A stretch of DNA of 64,000 bases from Anaerolineales bacterium (GTDB taxonomy: Bacteria > Chloroflexota > Anaerolineae > Anaerolineales > Villigracilaceae): assembly GCA_015075725.1 (NCBI GenBank), contig JABTTV010000001.1:2852001-2916000 (forward strand). The letters run 5' to 3'. Shown piece by piece: positions 25,400 to 35,055 of the stretch; the stretch's first letter is position 1; every line of letters starts with the position of its first letter. The position numbers were made by a program, and so were the translations under genes. Under the pieces are notes generated by a model. That model saw nothing but the letters and a program-made list of their open reading frames with translations, did no database searches and had not been told where the DNA came from.

Positions 25400-27378
25400 T
25401 TACCTCCCAGTGAGTAAAGGATGTAAGCATTATTGAAATTATCCATGATAGGAAGTTCGGAGAGCAATAAATCCATTTCCTCCCAATCCTCGGATGTAAA
25501 ACGTTTGCTTTCAGCCCTGCGATTGTCTGCGCCGAGTTTGAAATAAAGCATGTGCGTGTATCCTTCGTTTCGCCAGGAGTTCAAGATCGACTCCGCCATT
25601 CCGTATGCCTTCCGGTCGTGATACCAGCGGTCGATGATCTCATCCGGTTCGCATTTGGGCAGGCAATAAAGACTTCTTGGCTCCCATAATAATAAAACCC
25701 GTGCGGACGAAGGCAGATCTTGAACGGCTTGCATGGCAGGCGCAAACGAACCCAGATTGCGCTCCAGATATTTATCGCGGCTTGTTGCGCCGAGGACCAC
25801 GCCCGCAGGGTCCTGCCTGGAAAAATCGCGAATGACTTCGATTGCGGTGAACGTTAATACCATGGTCGCAAGCATTCCGGCGATCATCCCGGGCCGGATC
25901 GTTGAAAGTCTTTGCTTCTCAATGGAATGGTATCCCGCGCCAGCAAGAATTGCCCAGGCGGGAAAGACGGGAAAGAACAAGCGGGATTGGATCAACAGGG
26001 CGGAGATTCGGCTGCCAAAAGCCCAGACCATCCATGCGGTCAATAGGAAGATGTACATTCTTTGAAGACTTTGTATTTGATCGTCAGCGAAGGTTCGATG
26101 TTGAATCAATGTAACGAGACTGAATCCCAGGAGAAGGGGTCCGATCGAGGCGGAATAGCCTTCGCCTCCCTCCACGCCGAAAACAGTCGCCTGGACCGGG
26201 AGCAGGATCATATCGAGCCAATCGCCAAAGATCGTGCCGCTTTGATAAAATGCAACGCGAATCGAGTCCATGGCGCCAGCTGGATACAAAAGAGGATAAA
26301 AGGGATTCCCCGTTTGCAGCCAATTCTTGAAAATCCAGGGCAGGAGCATGAGGCTGGCAAGCGAAGCAAAAAGAAAAAGGGTCGATCCCAATTTGGATAA
26401 CGCTTCCCGCCTCATGGCGAACGCGATAACCCCAATCCCGCAGACCAAAATAATTCCCCCCGTGTATTTGGTGGCAAGGGCCATCCCTGCGAATGTTGCA
26501 GCGAGAGCCAGGTCTCGCCGCGTCTTGCTGGAAGCCCAATTGTCCAATGCGATCAGGCAGATCAAACCATAAAGCATTGCGGTCCAGTCGTTGTATCCCC
26601 ACGCGGGGGATTTTGCGAAAGTAAATCCACTCAGTAATGCGATAACAGATGCCCATCCTGCCCCGGCGGAGAAACGGATTTTTACGTGCTCAAAGAGACA
26701 AACGAGCGCAAGCATCGAAATAAACCAGCCGAGGATCGTCGCCGCCTCCAGCCCGCCGAGGCGAATCGCGAGCAGAAAGAGCATTTCCGTCGATTGTGGC
26801 ATCCCGACATACATAATATCCGGCGTGTAAATGATTCTGCCGGCTTCCGCATAGAGTTGAGGTAGGGACAAATGATAAGCAAGCGCGTCATAATGGATCG
26901 GAGGCGCGGACGCGAAGAATAACGAAGGGATGAGGATAATGATGGTCAGAGAAAACCATGTGCGTTGGATGAGGCTCAGTCTGGGAAAATGAAAATGCCG
27001 CCAGCTGCGCATCCATGTAAGGCATTCTCTGGCTGTTACAACCAAGATAACCCCAAGAAGGATCAGGACAGGGATGATCTCGATGCCGACGGTCATCCCG
27101 AGCGCAAGCATCAAGATGCCAATCAAACCCATCCCGATGGCGGCGTTTGTAACAAGGTCAACGGGGGTTGCTATTTCATTTTGACTCCCCAGGATTTTCC
27201 GCCCGAGCCCGCCGGAAAGCGTGAGAATGAAAAGCGCAATCAAAATCTGCCAGACGGCTTTGAACAGCCCAAATCCGCTTTCGGCATCAAATGGTTTGTG
27301 AACGTAATAATAGCCGAGTATCGAACCAAAAATAATCAGGATGACCAGAACAGCGGGCAAGGTTTTGATTTTTGTCAT
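25396..27378 (-). CDS. GT-C family membrane glycosyltransferase, PMT-like
   Basis: 660 aa with about 13 hydrophobic helices and a short soluble C-terminus. The first big loop carries PPIHYDALAYHLSLPQLYAEAGRI, a catalytic-loop motif typical of dolichyl/polyprenyl-phosphate mannosyl-type transferases. The C-terminal soluble part has LLLWEPRSLYCLPKCEPDEI. Proposed role is adding a sugar from a lipid carrier to a surface acceptor. It is translationally coupled (4-bp overlap) to the downstream sulfatase-like gene, so the two probably work in one pathway. Confidence 0.7.
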   Translation of the reverse strand: MTKIKTLPAVLVILIIFGSILGYYYVHKPFDAESGFGLFKAVWQILIALFILTLSGGLGRKILGSQNEIATPVDLVTNAAIGMGLIGILMLALGMTVGIEIIPVLILLGVILVVTARECLTWMRSWRHFHFPRLSLIQRTWFSLTIIILIPSLFFASAPPIHYDALAYHLSLPQLYAEAGRIIYTPDIMYVGMPQSTEMLFLLAIRLGGLEAATILGWFISMLALVCLFEHVKIRFSAGAGWASVIALLSGFTFAKSPAWGYNDWTAMLYGLICLIALDNWASSKTRRDLALAATFAGMALATKYTGGIILVCGIGVIAFAMRREALSKLGSTLFLFASLASLMLLPWIFKNWLQTGNPFYPLLYPAGAMDSIRVAFYQSGTIFGDWLDMILLPVQATVFGVEGGEGYSASIGPLLLGFSLVTLIQHRTFADDQIQSLQRMYIFLLTAWMVWAFGSRISALLIQSRLFFPVFPAWAILAGAGYHSIEKQRLSTIRPGMIAGMLATMVLTFTAIEVIRDFSRQDPAGVVLGATSRDKYLERNLGSFAPAMQAVQDLPSSARVLLLWEPRSLYCLPKCEPDEIIDRWYHDRKAYGMAESILNSWRNEGYTHMLYFKLGADNRRAESKRFTSEDWEEMDLLLSELPIMDNFNNAYILYSLGGN

Positions 27379-27392
27379 ATTAGGTTAAGTGC

Positions 27393-28871
27393 CTAATGAT
27401 TTGGGCGTCTCAGGATGACAGCGGTATCGTCTCCATATTCTATCTTCCATCCCAGCGTTTGCAGTTTGCGCGCCAGGGGCGAATCAGGCGGAATGATCGT
27501 CCATTCGATATCGTATTTTTCCAGAACAGACTCCCAGCCGCTTCCGGCAGTCAGCGCGGCTTCGTATTCGCGCACAAGCGCCTCGCCATAAAAATCCGTC
27601 TGGCTATCCAGAAAAACCTTGTGATGAGGCCAAGCGCGGAACAACAAGTAACCGCCCCAGTTGAATTCGTTGAACATGTTCCCGGATTGCGGATGTGTTT
27701 CGAGCCAATCGGATGCGGCGACCGGGAACACGTTCGGGTTGAATTGAACCGCCTCCCCCCGGACCTCGAAGCGGAATGCCAGGGCTGCGGCAATGCCCAC
27801 CCAGATAGCTCCGCTCCAAAGTCCCGTCCGAAGCGATTTTTCCAGAGTGGAAAAGTTCGATTCCAATGCCATCAGGGGAGAGGCAGGCGCAATTTTTTTT
27901 CCAAGAATATCGGATAGTATCGGCGCCGCTGCGATCGCAAACAAGGGAATGTTGCGCGCCATCAGCAGGCCAAGTATGGCAAAGCCTGAGACCAAAAAAA
28001 TATGTGCCGTAGGCGTCTTTTTCCTGTTTGCAAGGAAAATAAATATTGTCGCCAAAAGCAGTAACCCGAATAGCCAGGTCACAGGTTGGGTGAAATCAGC
28101 TGGCATGGTTTCAAGCGTACGTCTCAGGATATACCGGCTGTTATTGTTCAATACCGCCTGCCAATTTCCAAACCCGCTTGGTGTGAGAACGGTCATCGGC
28201 AGGGATGCCGCTCCAACAAGAACGATTTTCCAATGGTTTTTAAATGCCCGGGTCCAAATCCTCTCCCAAAGCCAGCCAGATAAGTAAGCGATCCAAGCCA
28301 GTACACCGAAGATAAATCCGCCATGCAGGTTGACCCATGCCAGCATCAAGATCATGAACTGCCACAATGGGATTTCTTCCCCCTGCCGCGCGCGATCCAG
28401 GCGTTCGAGCCAAACCGCCAGTAAAAGGAATGTAAATATGTGAGGCCTTGGAAGCCAATGGAGACTCGATGACGCAACGGAAAGAATAACGGTAATTAGC
28501 GTCGTCAACGGCAGTTTGCTTCGGCGTGCCGCATCGGTATAGACGACTGCAAAAGCGACTCCAATGATCGTTGCGCAGAAAAAGATCACCCCGTCCAGCC
28601 CAAGGGCGTAATATGATAAAGTAAAAAATACCTGACTGAGCCATTCATACGCCGGGCGGAGCTCTCCATTAAGGGTATGGGAGAAAATATCCCTTGTTGG
28701 GATATTTCCGTTTTCGAGAATGTAGTTCCCAAGCGCTAGATGACGTCCCAGGTCGCTATCCAGCGACAACATGCGCGGACCAAACGTCAGCGCGGCGAAA
28801 ATGATCGTCACGAAGAGGATTTCCCTCAAACGCGGCAGAAAAAAAATCCTTTTACGCGATGAAGCACTCAT
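27393..28871 (-). CDS. Polytopic membrane protein, GT-C-like
   Basis: 492 aa, about 10-11 helices, beginning with a basic segment then a first loop with LSLDSDLGRHLALGNYILEN and AYEWLSQVFFTLSYYALG. A soluble C-terminal domain (from about 385) has WLETHPQSGNMFNEFNWGGY and FLDSQTDFYG. Layout and C-terminal motif resemble the product of the gene at 2525. Function in the cluster is probably lipid-linked sugar transfer (inference). Spacing to neighbours is 11-14 bp, consistent with one operon. Confidence 0.6.
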   Translation of the reverse strand: MSASSRKRIFFLPRLREILFVTIIFAALTFGPRMLSLDSDLGRHLALGNYILENGNIPTRDIFSHTLNGELRPAYEWLSQVFFTLSYYALGLDGVIFFCATIIGVAFAVVYTDAARRSKLPLTTLITVILSVASSSLHWLPRPHIFTFLLLAVWLERLDRARQGEEIPLWQFMILMLAWVNLHGGFIFGVLAWIAYLSGWLWERIWTRAFKNHWKIVLVGAASLPMTVLTPSGFGNWQAVLNNNSRYILRRTLETMPADFTQPVTWLFGLLLLATIFIFLANRKKTPTAHIFLVSGFAILGLLMARNIPLFAIAAAPILSDILGKKIAPASPLMALESNFSTLEKSLRTGLWSGAIWVGIAAALAFRFEVRGEAVQFNPNVFPVAASDWLETHPQSGNMFNEFNWGGYLLFRAWPHHKVFLDSQTDFYGEALVREYEAALTAGSGWESVLEKYDIEWTIIPPDSPLARKLQTLGWKIEYGDDTAVILRRPNH

Positions 28872-28882
28872 CGTGGGGAAGT

Positions 28883-30463
28883 TTACTCCATGGGGCAGGA
28901 GACTTCGATTTCCTTCGTGACATCCACGTATTGATAGGGTGTCCCATAAGAAGCGTAATAACTCCTGTCTTCGAGCAAAGGCAGATCAGTTTCGAAGAAA
29001 GTGTTGAAAATGACACGGAATGAATTTACCGGCGTGATGGAAGGATGCAAACCATCATATGACCCGCCCGGGAAGTAATAAGCGTTGAAAATGGAGAACC
29101 TTTCCTTCAGGCAGGATACACCCTCGAGCGAAAGCATATCGAACTGGTTTCCGGGTCCGTGGTCTCCCTGCAGGATGATGACAGGGGGTTCCTGCGAAGT
29201 TTCGAGAATGATATCGATCAACTCCATCAATTCTTTGTTGAGGTATCTCAGTTGCCCTGAATATCCTTCGATATACTCTTTGCGCGAGCCCGGGTAACCG
29301 CCTCCATCTCCAAGGGTATATGGAAAATCCGCCTGTACAGGATTGCCCTTTTCGTCAAACACAAAGGGTGGATGAGGCGCAAGGATGTGGACAAAAACAA
29401 ATTTTGGCGTATCCAAGCCGGGGATGGTTTTCAATGTTTCCAATTGGTACTGTATTGTCTTGCGGTGGTTCGAATAGCCGGGAAGGGAAATCCCGATATC
29501 CCATTGCTGGGCGAAGATATCCAAAACCGTGGTCGAGAGAAGGAGTCCGTCGAATTGGTTGAGAGGCAGTGGATTCATCGGAAGATAGACGTCGCTATCG
29601 TCCATCGTGCTGATCAACGTCGAATTGGGAATGTTGACCGTTCGATATCCGATCTCTTCCAGGGCGCGGCGGACCTCGCTATGACGGATCGCCTCACTGA
29701 GCGGAGCGCGGTTGTTGGTGGAACTCAAACCACCAGCCCAATCATTCAAATAATTAATGTTCAAAAGGGAGGATAACGATAATTGGGTTTGCGGGTAATT
29801 CGTTCGGCTCTCCCGCGCGATGTAAAAGCCGCGCTTTACCAGAAAATCGAGAAATTCCCTGTTATCGTAACCGAAACTTTCCATTAGAAAATCATCCCTG
29901 CCGTACGCGTCAAGGATGATGATATAGATATCCGGCTTTGTGCTCGCCTCTTTTAGGAGATTGACAGGTTCGATAATTCGTTTTCCCGAGTCGACGACCC
30001 GCGCCTGGTCAAATGCCTGTTTCGTAAACACGAGGACAAAATAGGTGGGAACGAGGATGAGCGCCCATGAAGTAACGTTCAGAAAATTTGTGAGCAGACC
30101 GGGATTCTTTATCCGCAGCCACAACCATGGACTTCCCAAAAAGATCAGTAGGCAACCCCATCCAACCGCAAAAAGAATGTCAAAAGAAAAATTCGGGGTA
30201 ATCGATAGCAAATCAAATAGCGCATTCCGTAAATGACCCATGAAGAGCCAACCCAAAAGAAGAGCGACCAGCCAACCGGCGCGCTGCTGGTCGTTACCGG
30301 AATATCGTCGCAGTAAAAGTAAAACAAAGAACATCGCAGCAACCAGCAGAAAAGCAGGTCTAATCAACCAGGTTACGGGAATTTCCTGCGGCTGGCTTGT
30401 GAACACCCCCAAGACTGCGTAGACCGCAAATAGATACGGATGGAAAACGACGGGTTTTTTCAT
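28883..30463 (-). CDS. Membrane-anchored alkaline-phosphatase-superfamily enzyme (sulfatase-like) 2
   Basis: 526 aa, first gene of the leftward cluster and clear paralogue of the 516-aa protein: same five-helix N-terminus and the same catalytic blocks, Asp185 in IIILDAYGRDD, Thr226 in TNYPQTQLSLSS, APHPPFVFDEKGNPVQ, and ILQGDHGPG. The shared GNPVQ and PGSRKEYI/PGSQKNYI stretches show close kinship. Two such enzymes in one operon suggest two modification steps or two substrates. It starts 19 bp downstream of the rpoD terminator, so it needs its own promoter or read-through from rpoD. Confidence 0.75.
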   Translation of the reverse strand: MKKPVVFHPYLFAVYAVLGVFTSQPQEIPVTWLIRPAFLLVAAMFFVLLLLRRYSGNDQQRAGWLVALLLGWLFMGHLRNALFDLLSITPNFSFDILFAVGWGCLLIFLGSPWLWLRIKNPGLLTNFLNVTSWALILVPTYFVLVFTKQAFDQARVVDSGKRIIEPVNLLKEASTKPDIYIIILDAYGRDDFLMESFGYDNREFLDFLVKRGFYIARESRTNYPQTQLSLSSLLNINYLNDWAGGLSSTNNRAPLSEAIRHSEVRRALEEIGYRTVNIPNSTLISTMDDSDVYLPMNPLPLNQFDGLLLSTTVLDIFAQQWDIGISLPGYSNHRKTIQYQLETLKTIPGLDTPKFVFVHILAPHPPFVFDEKGNPVQADFPYTLGDGGGYPGSRKEYIEGYSGQLRYLNKELMELIDIILETSQEPPVIILQGDHGPGNQFDMLSLEGVSCLKERFSIFNAYYFPGGSYDGLHPSITPVNSFRVIFNTFFETDLPLLEDRSYYASYGTPYQYVDVTKEIEVSCPME

Positions 30464-30471
30464 GCAGATGG

Positions 30472-30513
30472 TGAAAATAAAAACAGCAATACACCCGAAG
30501 GTGCATTGCTGTT
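30472..30513 (-). terminator. Terminator of the primary sigma factor gene
   Basis: A 14-position stem with one A-C mismatch (30482-30495 with 30500-30513) around CGAA. On the minus strand it runs into TTTTTATTTT. The rpoD-like gene ends at 30527, just ahead of it. Confidence 0.88.
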
Positions 30514-30526
30514 CATTATAAATCGG

Positions 30527-31744
30527 TTATTCACCCAGGTAATCGCGTAATTTCCTGCGGATGGAGGGGTGACGGAGGCGGCTCAAGGCTTGCGCTTCGA
30601 TCTGCCGGACGCGCTCGCGGGTGACACCCATTTTGCGTCCCACTTCTTCGAGGGTGTAGGCTTGACCGTCGAGCAAACCGTAGCGGAGTTGCAGGATGCG
30701 CACTTCGCGCGGCGGCAGTCCGTTCAGGACTTCACCGAGATGTTCGCGCAGCAGGTTGTAGGTGGCGGTGTCGTCAGGCGGCGGCGCTTCGTCGTCTTCG
30801 ATGAAATCGCCGAGAACTGAATCCTCTTCGTCGTCGGTGGGAGTTTCAAGCGAAAGCGGCCGGCGTGCAACCTGGATCATGTTCTCCACTTTCTTGGGAG
30901 GCACGTCGAGCGCATCGGCAAGTTCCTCCACGCTGGGTTCGCGTCCTAGTCGCTGCGTCAATTGGTGCTGGACTCGCAGGAGTTTATTGATCTGGTCGCC
31001 CATGTGAACAGGCACGCGGATCGTCCGCCCCTGGTCGGCAATGGCGCGGGTCACAGCCTGGCGGATCCACCAGGTTGCGTAAGTTGAAAATTTATGTCCG
31101 CGGCGGTAATCGAATTTCTTGGTGGCGCGGATCAGGCCGATATTCCCTTCCTGGATCAGGTCAAGAAAAGGCACGCCGCGTCCCATGTATTTTTTGGCTA
31201 CGGAGATAACGAGGCGGGAATTTGCGGTGATGAGGTGTTCGCGGGCCGCCCAACCGTCTTCGATGAAGCGGCGGAGTTCAAGGCGCCGTTTCGGGGAAAC
31301 GCTCCCGTGCGCCAATTCCTCGCGGGCGGAGCGTCCGCGCTCGATGCGTTGGGCAAGCTGCACTTCCTCTGTGGCGGTGAGCAGGGGAACCCGGCTGACC
31401 TCCTTGAGGTACAAGCCGATTGTGTCGTCGGTATCGATATTCGCGAGATAATCGTCCAGCGCGAGATCGGGCTCGGGCTCGGCTTCGCCGCTTTCTTCCA
31501 CCGCGGCTAATTCGTCCTCGGTGGGTTCGGGCGCCATGCTTTCCTCGACGAAGGGGATTCCCGCGCTGAGCAGCGCTGAAAACGCCTCCTCCAGTTGTTC
31601 CACATCCTGCTCCGCTTCCGGGAAGAAATGCAGGATGTCGTCGAGGGTAACAAAGGATTTCTGCCGCCCCAGTTCGATCAAACGCGCTATCGCCGAATAT
31701 TCTTCTTCATCGTCTTCGCTTATCAGTATTTTATCTACATCCAT
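30527..31744 (-). CDS. rpoD: Primary-type RNA polymerase sigma factor (RpoD/SigA)
   Basis: 405 aa. An acidic N-terminal part (1-95) holds a short region 1.1-like helix set. Then come region 1.2 ([21 protein letters not shown]), regions 2.1-2.4 ([47 protein letters not shown]), region 3 ([20 protein letters not shown]) and region 4 ([38 protein letters not shown]). All promoter-reading segments of a housekeeping sigma-70 are present. The extended -10 and TATAAT boxes found in the window fit recognition by it. An upstream promoter is proposed at 31792-31820. Confidence 0.92.
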   Translation of the reverse strand: MDVDKILISEDDEEEYSAIARLIELGRQKSFVTLDDILHFFPEAEQDVEQLEEAFSALLSAGIPFVEESMAPEPTEDELAAVEESGEAEPEPDLALDDYLANIDTDDTIGLYLKEVSRVPLLTATEEVQLAQRIERGRSAREELAHGSVSPKRRLELRRFIEDGWAAREHLITANSRLVISVAKKYMGRGVPFLDLIQEGNIGLIRATKKFDYRRGHKFSTYATWWIRQAVTRAIADQGRTIRVPVHMGDQINKLLRVQHQLTQRLGREPSVEELADALDVPPKKVENMIQVARRPLSLETPTDDEEDSVLGDFIEDDEAPPPDDTATYNLLREHLGEVLNGLPPREVRILQLRYGLLDGQAYTLEEVGRKMGVTRERVRQIEAQALSRLRHPSIRRKLRDYLGE

Positions 31745-31791
31745 TCACTCTTCCAGCTTTCGATAAGAATTGTCTAACAACTTCCAAAAAT

Positions 31792-31820
31792 AGAATACAC
31801 GTTTTTTAACCGAAAAGCAA
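31792..31820 (-). promoter_or_regulatory. Candidate promoter of rpoD
   Basis: On the minus strand TTGCTT (31815-31820), 17 bp, TATTCT (31792-31797), about 48 bp from the start codon. Only moderate matches to consensus. Confidence 0.4.
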
Positions 31821-31828
31821 TAGGCTTA

Positions 31829-31876
31829 CGGAGTAATGATGACCTGCAACGATTTTGTATTACTCATCCGCAGGTC
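31829..31876. repeat. Two interleaved inverted repeats upstream of rpoD
   Basis: GAGTAAT (31831-31837) pairs with ATTACTC (31859-31865). GACCTGC (31841-31847) pairs with GCAGGTC (31870-31876). The arms alternate, so the stems exclude one another or form a pseudoknot if transcribed; as DNA they could be operator half-sites. Confidence 0.45.
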
Positions 31877-31925
31877 TCCACCAGGTGATTTCTACCCCGC
31901 AATTGGGATCAGCAGAACGTTTTTT

Positions 31926-31957
31926 GCAAAAAATTGCGGGGGTTGCAAGCCCCCGCA
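31926..31957 (-). terminator. Terminator of the DUF4340/ABC operon
   Basis: Perfect 7-bp stem GCGGGGG / CCCCCGC (31936-31942 with 31950-31956). On the minus strand it is followed by AATTTTTT. It lies 15 bp past the stop of the DUF4340 gene. Confidence 0.9.
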
Positions 31958-31971
31958 TGAACATCGATGCT

Positions 31972-32691
31972 TTACGGAGTAGGAGTCGCTTCCGGCGTGG
32001 TTATTGTTTCGGTCGTTGGAACAGGCGTCCCGGTGGGGAGAGGCGTGGACGTCGGGGTCGGGGTTGGCGTGTTCAGGTAAGGCGGCGATGCTAAAAGATT
32101 CTCCAAAGTGTCGATTCCGCTCACAGCCACCACGAGGACTTTTTCTCCATCCACGTTCACGTAAAAACCGTTTTCGGTCGGGGTTTTGTCGCCTACTTCA
32201 AGCATACTTTTGCCGCCGTCTTCGAATTCGACCGCGATGGTATAAGCGGGTTCATCGAGCCCGAAGATGGACAGATCATCCGCATTCTCAATTGGAGTTA
32301 TGATGCGCAGCGTTCCGACCTGAGTCGCTGCCGCCTCAGCCGTGCCCGGGTCTGCTTCTGCTTTTTCAGGCTTGGATAACACCCAAACCTTATCCTCGTT
32401 CCGTTCGATGCGGGAGGCATTGCCTTCCGCGTCTGTGACCTCGATGGCAGAGACGACTCGCTCTTCGTCATAGACAAACGACTCTTCCGCGGCTGGGGTT
32501 TCGGTCGCGTTCGCCTCCTCCTCCGCCTGACGATTGATGAATATCGCCGCGCCGATGACAAGCGCAAAGACAACGACAGCGATCCAGGTTCCAGCCCGAA
32601 AAACGGGTTTGCCCTGCCGCAATTCCACCTGGACGCGCGGTGCCCTTGGCGGTTTTACCGCCCGGGTTGTTTTTTTCTTTTTCGTCGCCAT
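31972..32691 (-). CDS. DUF4340 membrane-anchored protein
   Basis: 239 aa: Lys/Arg-rich N-terminus, one transmembrane helix (about 33-52), then an extracytoplasmic DUF4340 domain (about 70-200; VSAIEVTDAEGNASRIERNEDKVW, IFGLDEPAYTIAVEFEDGG, GDKTPTENGFYVNVDGEKVLVV), and a Thr/Pro-rich tail. DUF4340 proteins accompany GldA/GldG-type ABC exporters. The gene begins 3 bp after the GldG-like stop, so it belongs to the same operon. Substrate of the system unknown. Confidence 0.85.
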   Translation of the reverse strand: MATKKKKTTRAVKPPRAPRVQVELRQGKPVFRAGTWIAVVVFALVIGAAIFINRQAEEEANATETPAAEESFVYDEERVVSAIEVTDAEGNASRIERNEDKVWVLSKPEKAEADPGTAEAAATQVGTLRIITPIENADDLSIFGLDEPAYTIAVEFEDGGKSMLEVGDKTPTENGFYVNVDGEKVLVVAVSGIDTLENLLASPPYLNTPTPTPTSTPLPTGTPVPTTETITTPEATPTP

Positions 32692-32694
32692 GTT

Positions 32695-34308
32695 CTAACC
32701 TCGCCTGCGGCGTGAAAGCCAGGTGGAAATGCCAAAGAAGACCACCATCCCCGGAATGACGATCACCATCACGAGAACCAGGAGAAGAAAACGCCAGGTT
32801 TCTGTGGGCGGTGTGAATACTCTCGCTGTGCTTGGGCGCGTGGATAGGTTGAGCAGATCTTCCTGTTCGGCGGCCCAATCCACAGAGTTGACGAAGAAGT
32901 TTCCGTTGCCGTACACATCGAAATTCCCATCGATCGCGAAAAGCGAATTACCCACGACGACCACGCGCCCGGTTGTTGCGGAATTTTCTCCGGCAACAGC
33001 CATGTATAGCGGACCGGGCGTATCGGTCTCGGAGTTGAAGTTGGGATTATCGTTCACATTCTCGTTCGGTCTTGCCCAGGAGTTTTCCGCAGTGCTGATC
33101 AAACCAGTCTGCGTGACATTCTCCTTTTCACCCGATATAGTGAGACTGCGCGCCTGCGGCATGATGACGATCAGGTTCTCGGATAATCCCTGTGTGATTG
33201 GATGATCGTTGTATCTCAACGAGACAGCTGCATAGGGGTTGTCGGGATTCGACCCGTCGATGATGACGTCTTTATTGAGGATGATTCCCCAATCCTCGGC
33301 AAGATATTCCGCCAGTGGATCGGGCGCATCACCGAATTCCGTGAAGAAGATCGGGTCTTCGAGCACGATCAATGATCCGCCGTTATCCACAAACGCTTTA
33401 AGTAACTCCACTTCATCTTCGCTGACAGGCTTTTGCGGTCCGGCAATGATGATGGAAAGCGCGTCTTCGGGAATCTCGCGCGTGGTGAGCAGATTGAGTG
33501 TGTTTACAGTGTAGTTCTTGGCTTCCAGCGTGCTTTTGACGATGCCGTATGTGATCTCGCCGGATTCGAATGAGATTTCGCCGTGCCCCTGCAGGAAATA
33601 AACCGCACGCGCGCCAGGGCTGATAAGCCGCAGAAGAGCCCGGGCGATTTCGGTTTCGGTGGAGAAGTTGGCGATCTCCTTCGTCTCACCCATCTCCAGC
33701 AAAATCTTCCCGTCGCCTGTCACGCCTGCCAATCTGGCGGCGACCGGATCGAGGTCCGGATTGATAAAGCTGTATGTGAATTTGCCGTCGCTGTTGTTCT
33801 TGAATTTATTCAGGAGTTCTTCAGCGCCTGAGATGTTCGAGTTCGTCGAATAGAAAGCCGTTGCTTTAACAGGGTCTTTCAACTCGGCGAGGATCTGCAA
33901 AGTCTCCTTTGATAAGGTGTTGGATTTATCCTCGGTAAGGTCGTAGGGAGAACCGAGCAGGTCGGTATTATTGAAGACGATGTAGTTAAGGGCGATCAGG
34001 ATGCCGACGAATGCCAGGGTGAGGATCAGCGAGTTTGAGCCGTATCTCGCCTGGCGTCCGGTGAGGAAGCGCCGCACCGCATCAGGATTGAGGATGGCGG
34101 ATACCGCCAGTGAAATGACGAGCAACCCGATGCTGATCTGCAGGGCGAGGTTCACACCTTCCTGAATATTATCCGGCAGGGGAAACATGCCGATCGAGCC
34201 GAGCAGGTTTGCAAAGCCGATCAACCCTGTGGATATACATGCGATGAGGGCAACGATCAACCCGATCACCGCGTATCTTGCGTTTTGATTCTTCTTTTTG
34301 CCAGCCAT
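32695..34308 (-). CDS. GldG-like ABC transporter accessory protein
   Basis: About 537 aa. The ATG at 34308 overlaps the permease stop as TAATG and has GGAG 9 nt upstream; an ATG at 34317 would add MAL. There are three N-terminal helices, an extracytoplasmic domain of the ABC_transp_aux/GldG type (LLNKFKNNSDGKFTYSFINPDLDP, RAVYFLQGHGEISFE, SIIIAGPQKPVSEDEVELLKAFVDNGGSLIVLEDP), and a C-terminal helix with a basic end. In Bacteroidetes GldAFG is linked to gliding; in other phyla the role is undefined. Confidence 0.83.
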   Translation of the reverse strand: MAGKKKNQNARYAVIGLIVALIACISTGLIGFANLLGSIGMFPLPDNIQEGVNLALQISIGLLVISLAVSAILNPDAVRRFLTGRQARYGSNSLILTLAFVGILIALNYIVFNNTDLLGSPYDLTEDKSNTLSKETLQILAELKDPVKATAFYSTNSNISGAEELLNKFKNNSDGKFTYSFINPDLDPVAARLAGVTGDGKILLEMGETKEIANFSTETEIARALLRLISPGARAVYFLQGHGEISFESGEITYGIVKSTLEAKNYTVNTLNLLTTREIPEDALSIIIAGPQKPVSEDEVELLKAFVDNGGSLIVLEDPIFFTEFGDAPDPLAEYLAEDWGIILNKDVIIDGSNPDNPYAAVSLRYNDHPITQGLSENLIVIMPQARSLTISGEKENVTQTGLISTAENSWARPNENVNDNPNFNSETDTPGPLYMAVAGENSATTGRVVVVGNSLFAIDGNFDVYGNGNFFVNSVDWAAEQEDLLNLSTRPSTARVFTPPTETWRFLLLVLVMVIVIPGMVVFFGISTWLSRRRRG

Positions 34309-35051
34309 TAGCGCCATCTCCGAATTTCGATTGCCGTGGTGCCGATGAACAAGCCAAGCGAGATCAGGCTGAGGTAATACACAATTCCGCCAAGCGTCAT
34401 CGTTCCGGCGTTCATCTGGTCGAAGGGATTTTGAATACTGAGATAGTTGAAGACTTCGCCGCTCTGCGGGAGCAGGCCTGCGGGAAGTCCGATCATGAAG
34501 TAGAGGAAGAACAACAAACCCAATGTGACGAAGAAAGCGGCGAACTGGTTCGTAAAGATGGCGGAGATCCCCACGCCGAGGGCGAGCATCGTACCGCAGA
34601 TCAGGGTCAAACCGATATAGGAGGAAAGCACGACCAGCCAGTCGATACCGGGATCGACAAAGTTATTCAACACGATGGGGTAAACCAATGTGATTCCCAG
34701 AAGGGTCAGCACGAAAAGCATGGCTCCAAGCCATTTGCCAATGACAAGTTCTGAGTCGCGCACTGGAGACGTGAGCAGGAGTTCGAGCGTCCCCATCCGG
34801 GCTTCGTCGGACAGCAGGCGCATGGTCAATGCAGGCGCGAGGAATACCATCAGGAAGACGAACAGGCCGTTGATGGGTTGAATATCCGGCGCGCCGCCGC
34901 CCCCGAAGAATGCCTGCTGGCTGGTGTAGAACAATATCAGGCTGAAGTAAATGCCCATGGGCAGGAGGATCGCCAGCATTACAACGTAGGCAAGCGGTCC
35001 GTTGAAATAATTATCATATTCGCGTTTTGCGATGGTCCAGATGTTTTTCAT
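34308..35051 (-). CDS. ABC-2 type permease (GldF-like)
   Basis: 247 aa with six hydrophobic helices. It begins TIAKREYDNYFNGPLAYVVMLA and has the family stretch LTMRLLSDEARMGTLELLLTSPVRDSELVIGKWLGA typical of ABC-2 permeases paired with GldA-like ATPases. It lies 4 bp after the ATPase stop and overlaps the GldG-like start. Confidence 0.9.
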   Translation of the reverse strand: MKNIWTIAKREYDNYFNGPLAYVVMLAILLPMGIYFSLILFYTSQQAFFGGGGAPDIQPINGLFVFLMVFLAPALTMRLLSDEARMGTLELLLTSPVRDSELVIGKWLGAMLFVLTLLGITLVYPIVLNNFVDPGIDWLVVLSSYIGLTLICGTMLALGVGISAIFTNQFAAFFVTLGLLFFLYFMIGLPAGLLPQSGEVFNYLSIQNPFDQMNAGTMTLGGIVYYLSLISLGLFIGTTAIEIRRWR

Positions 35052-35055
35052 GGGA

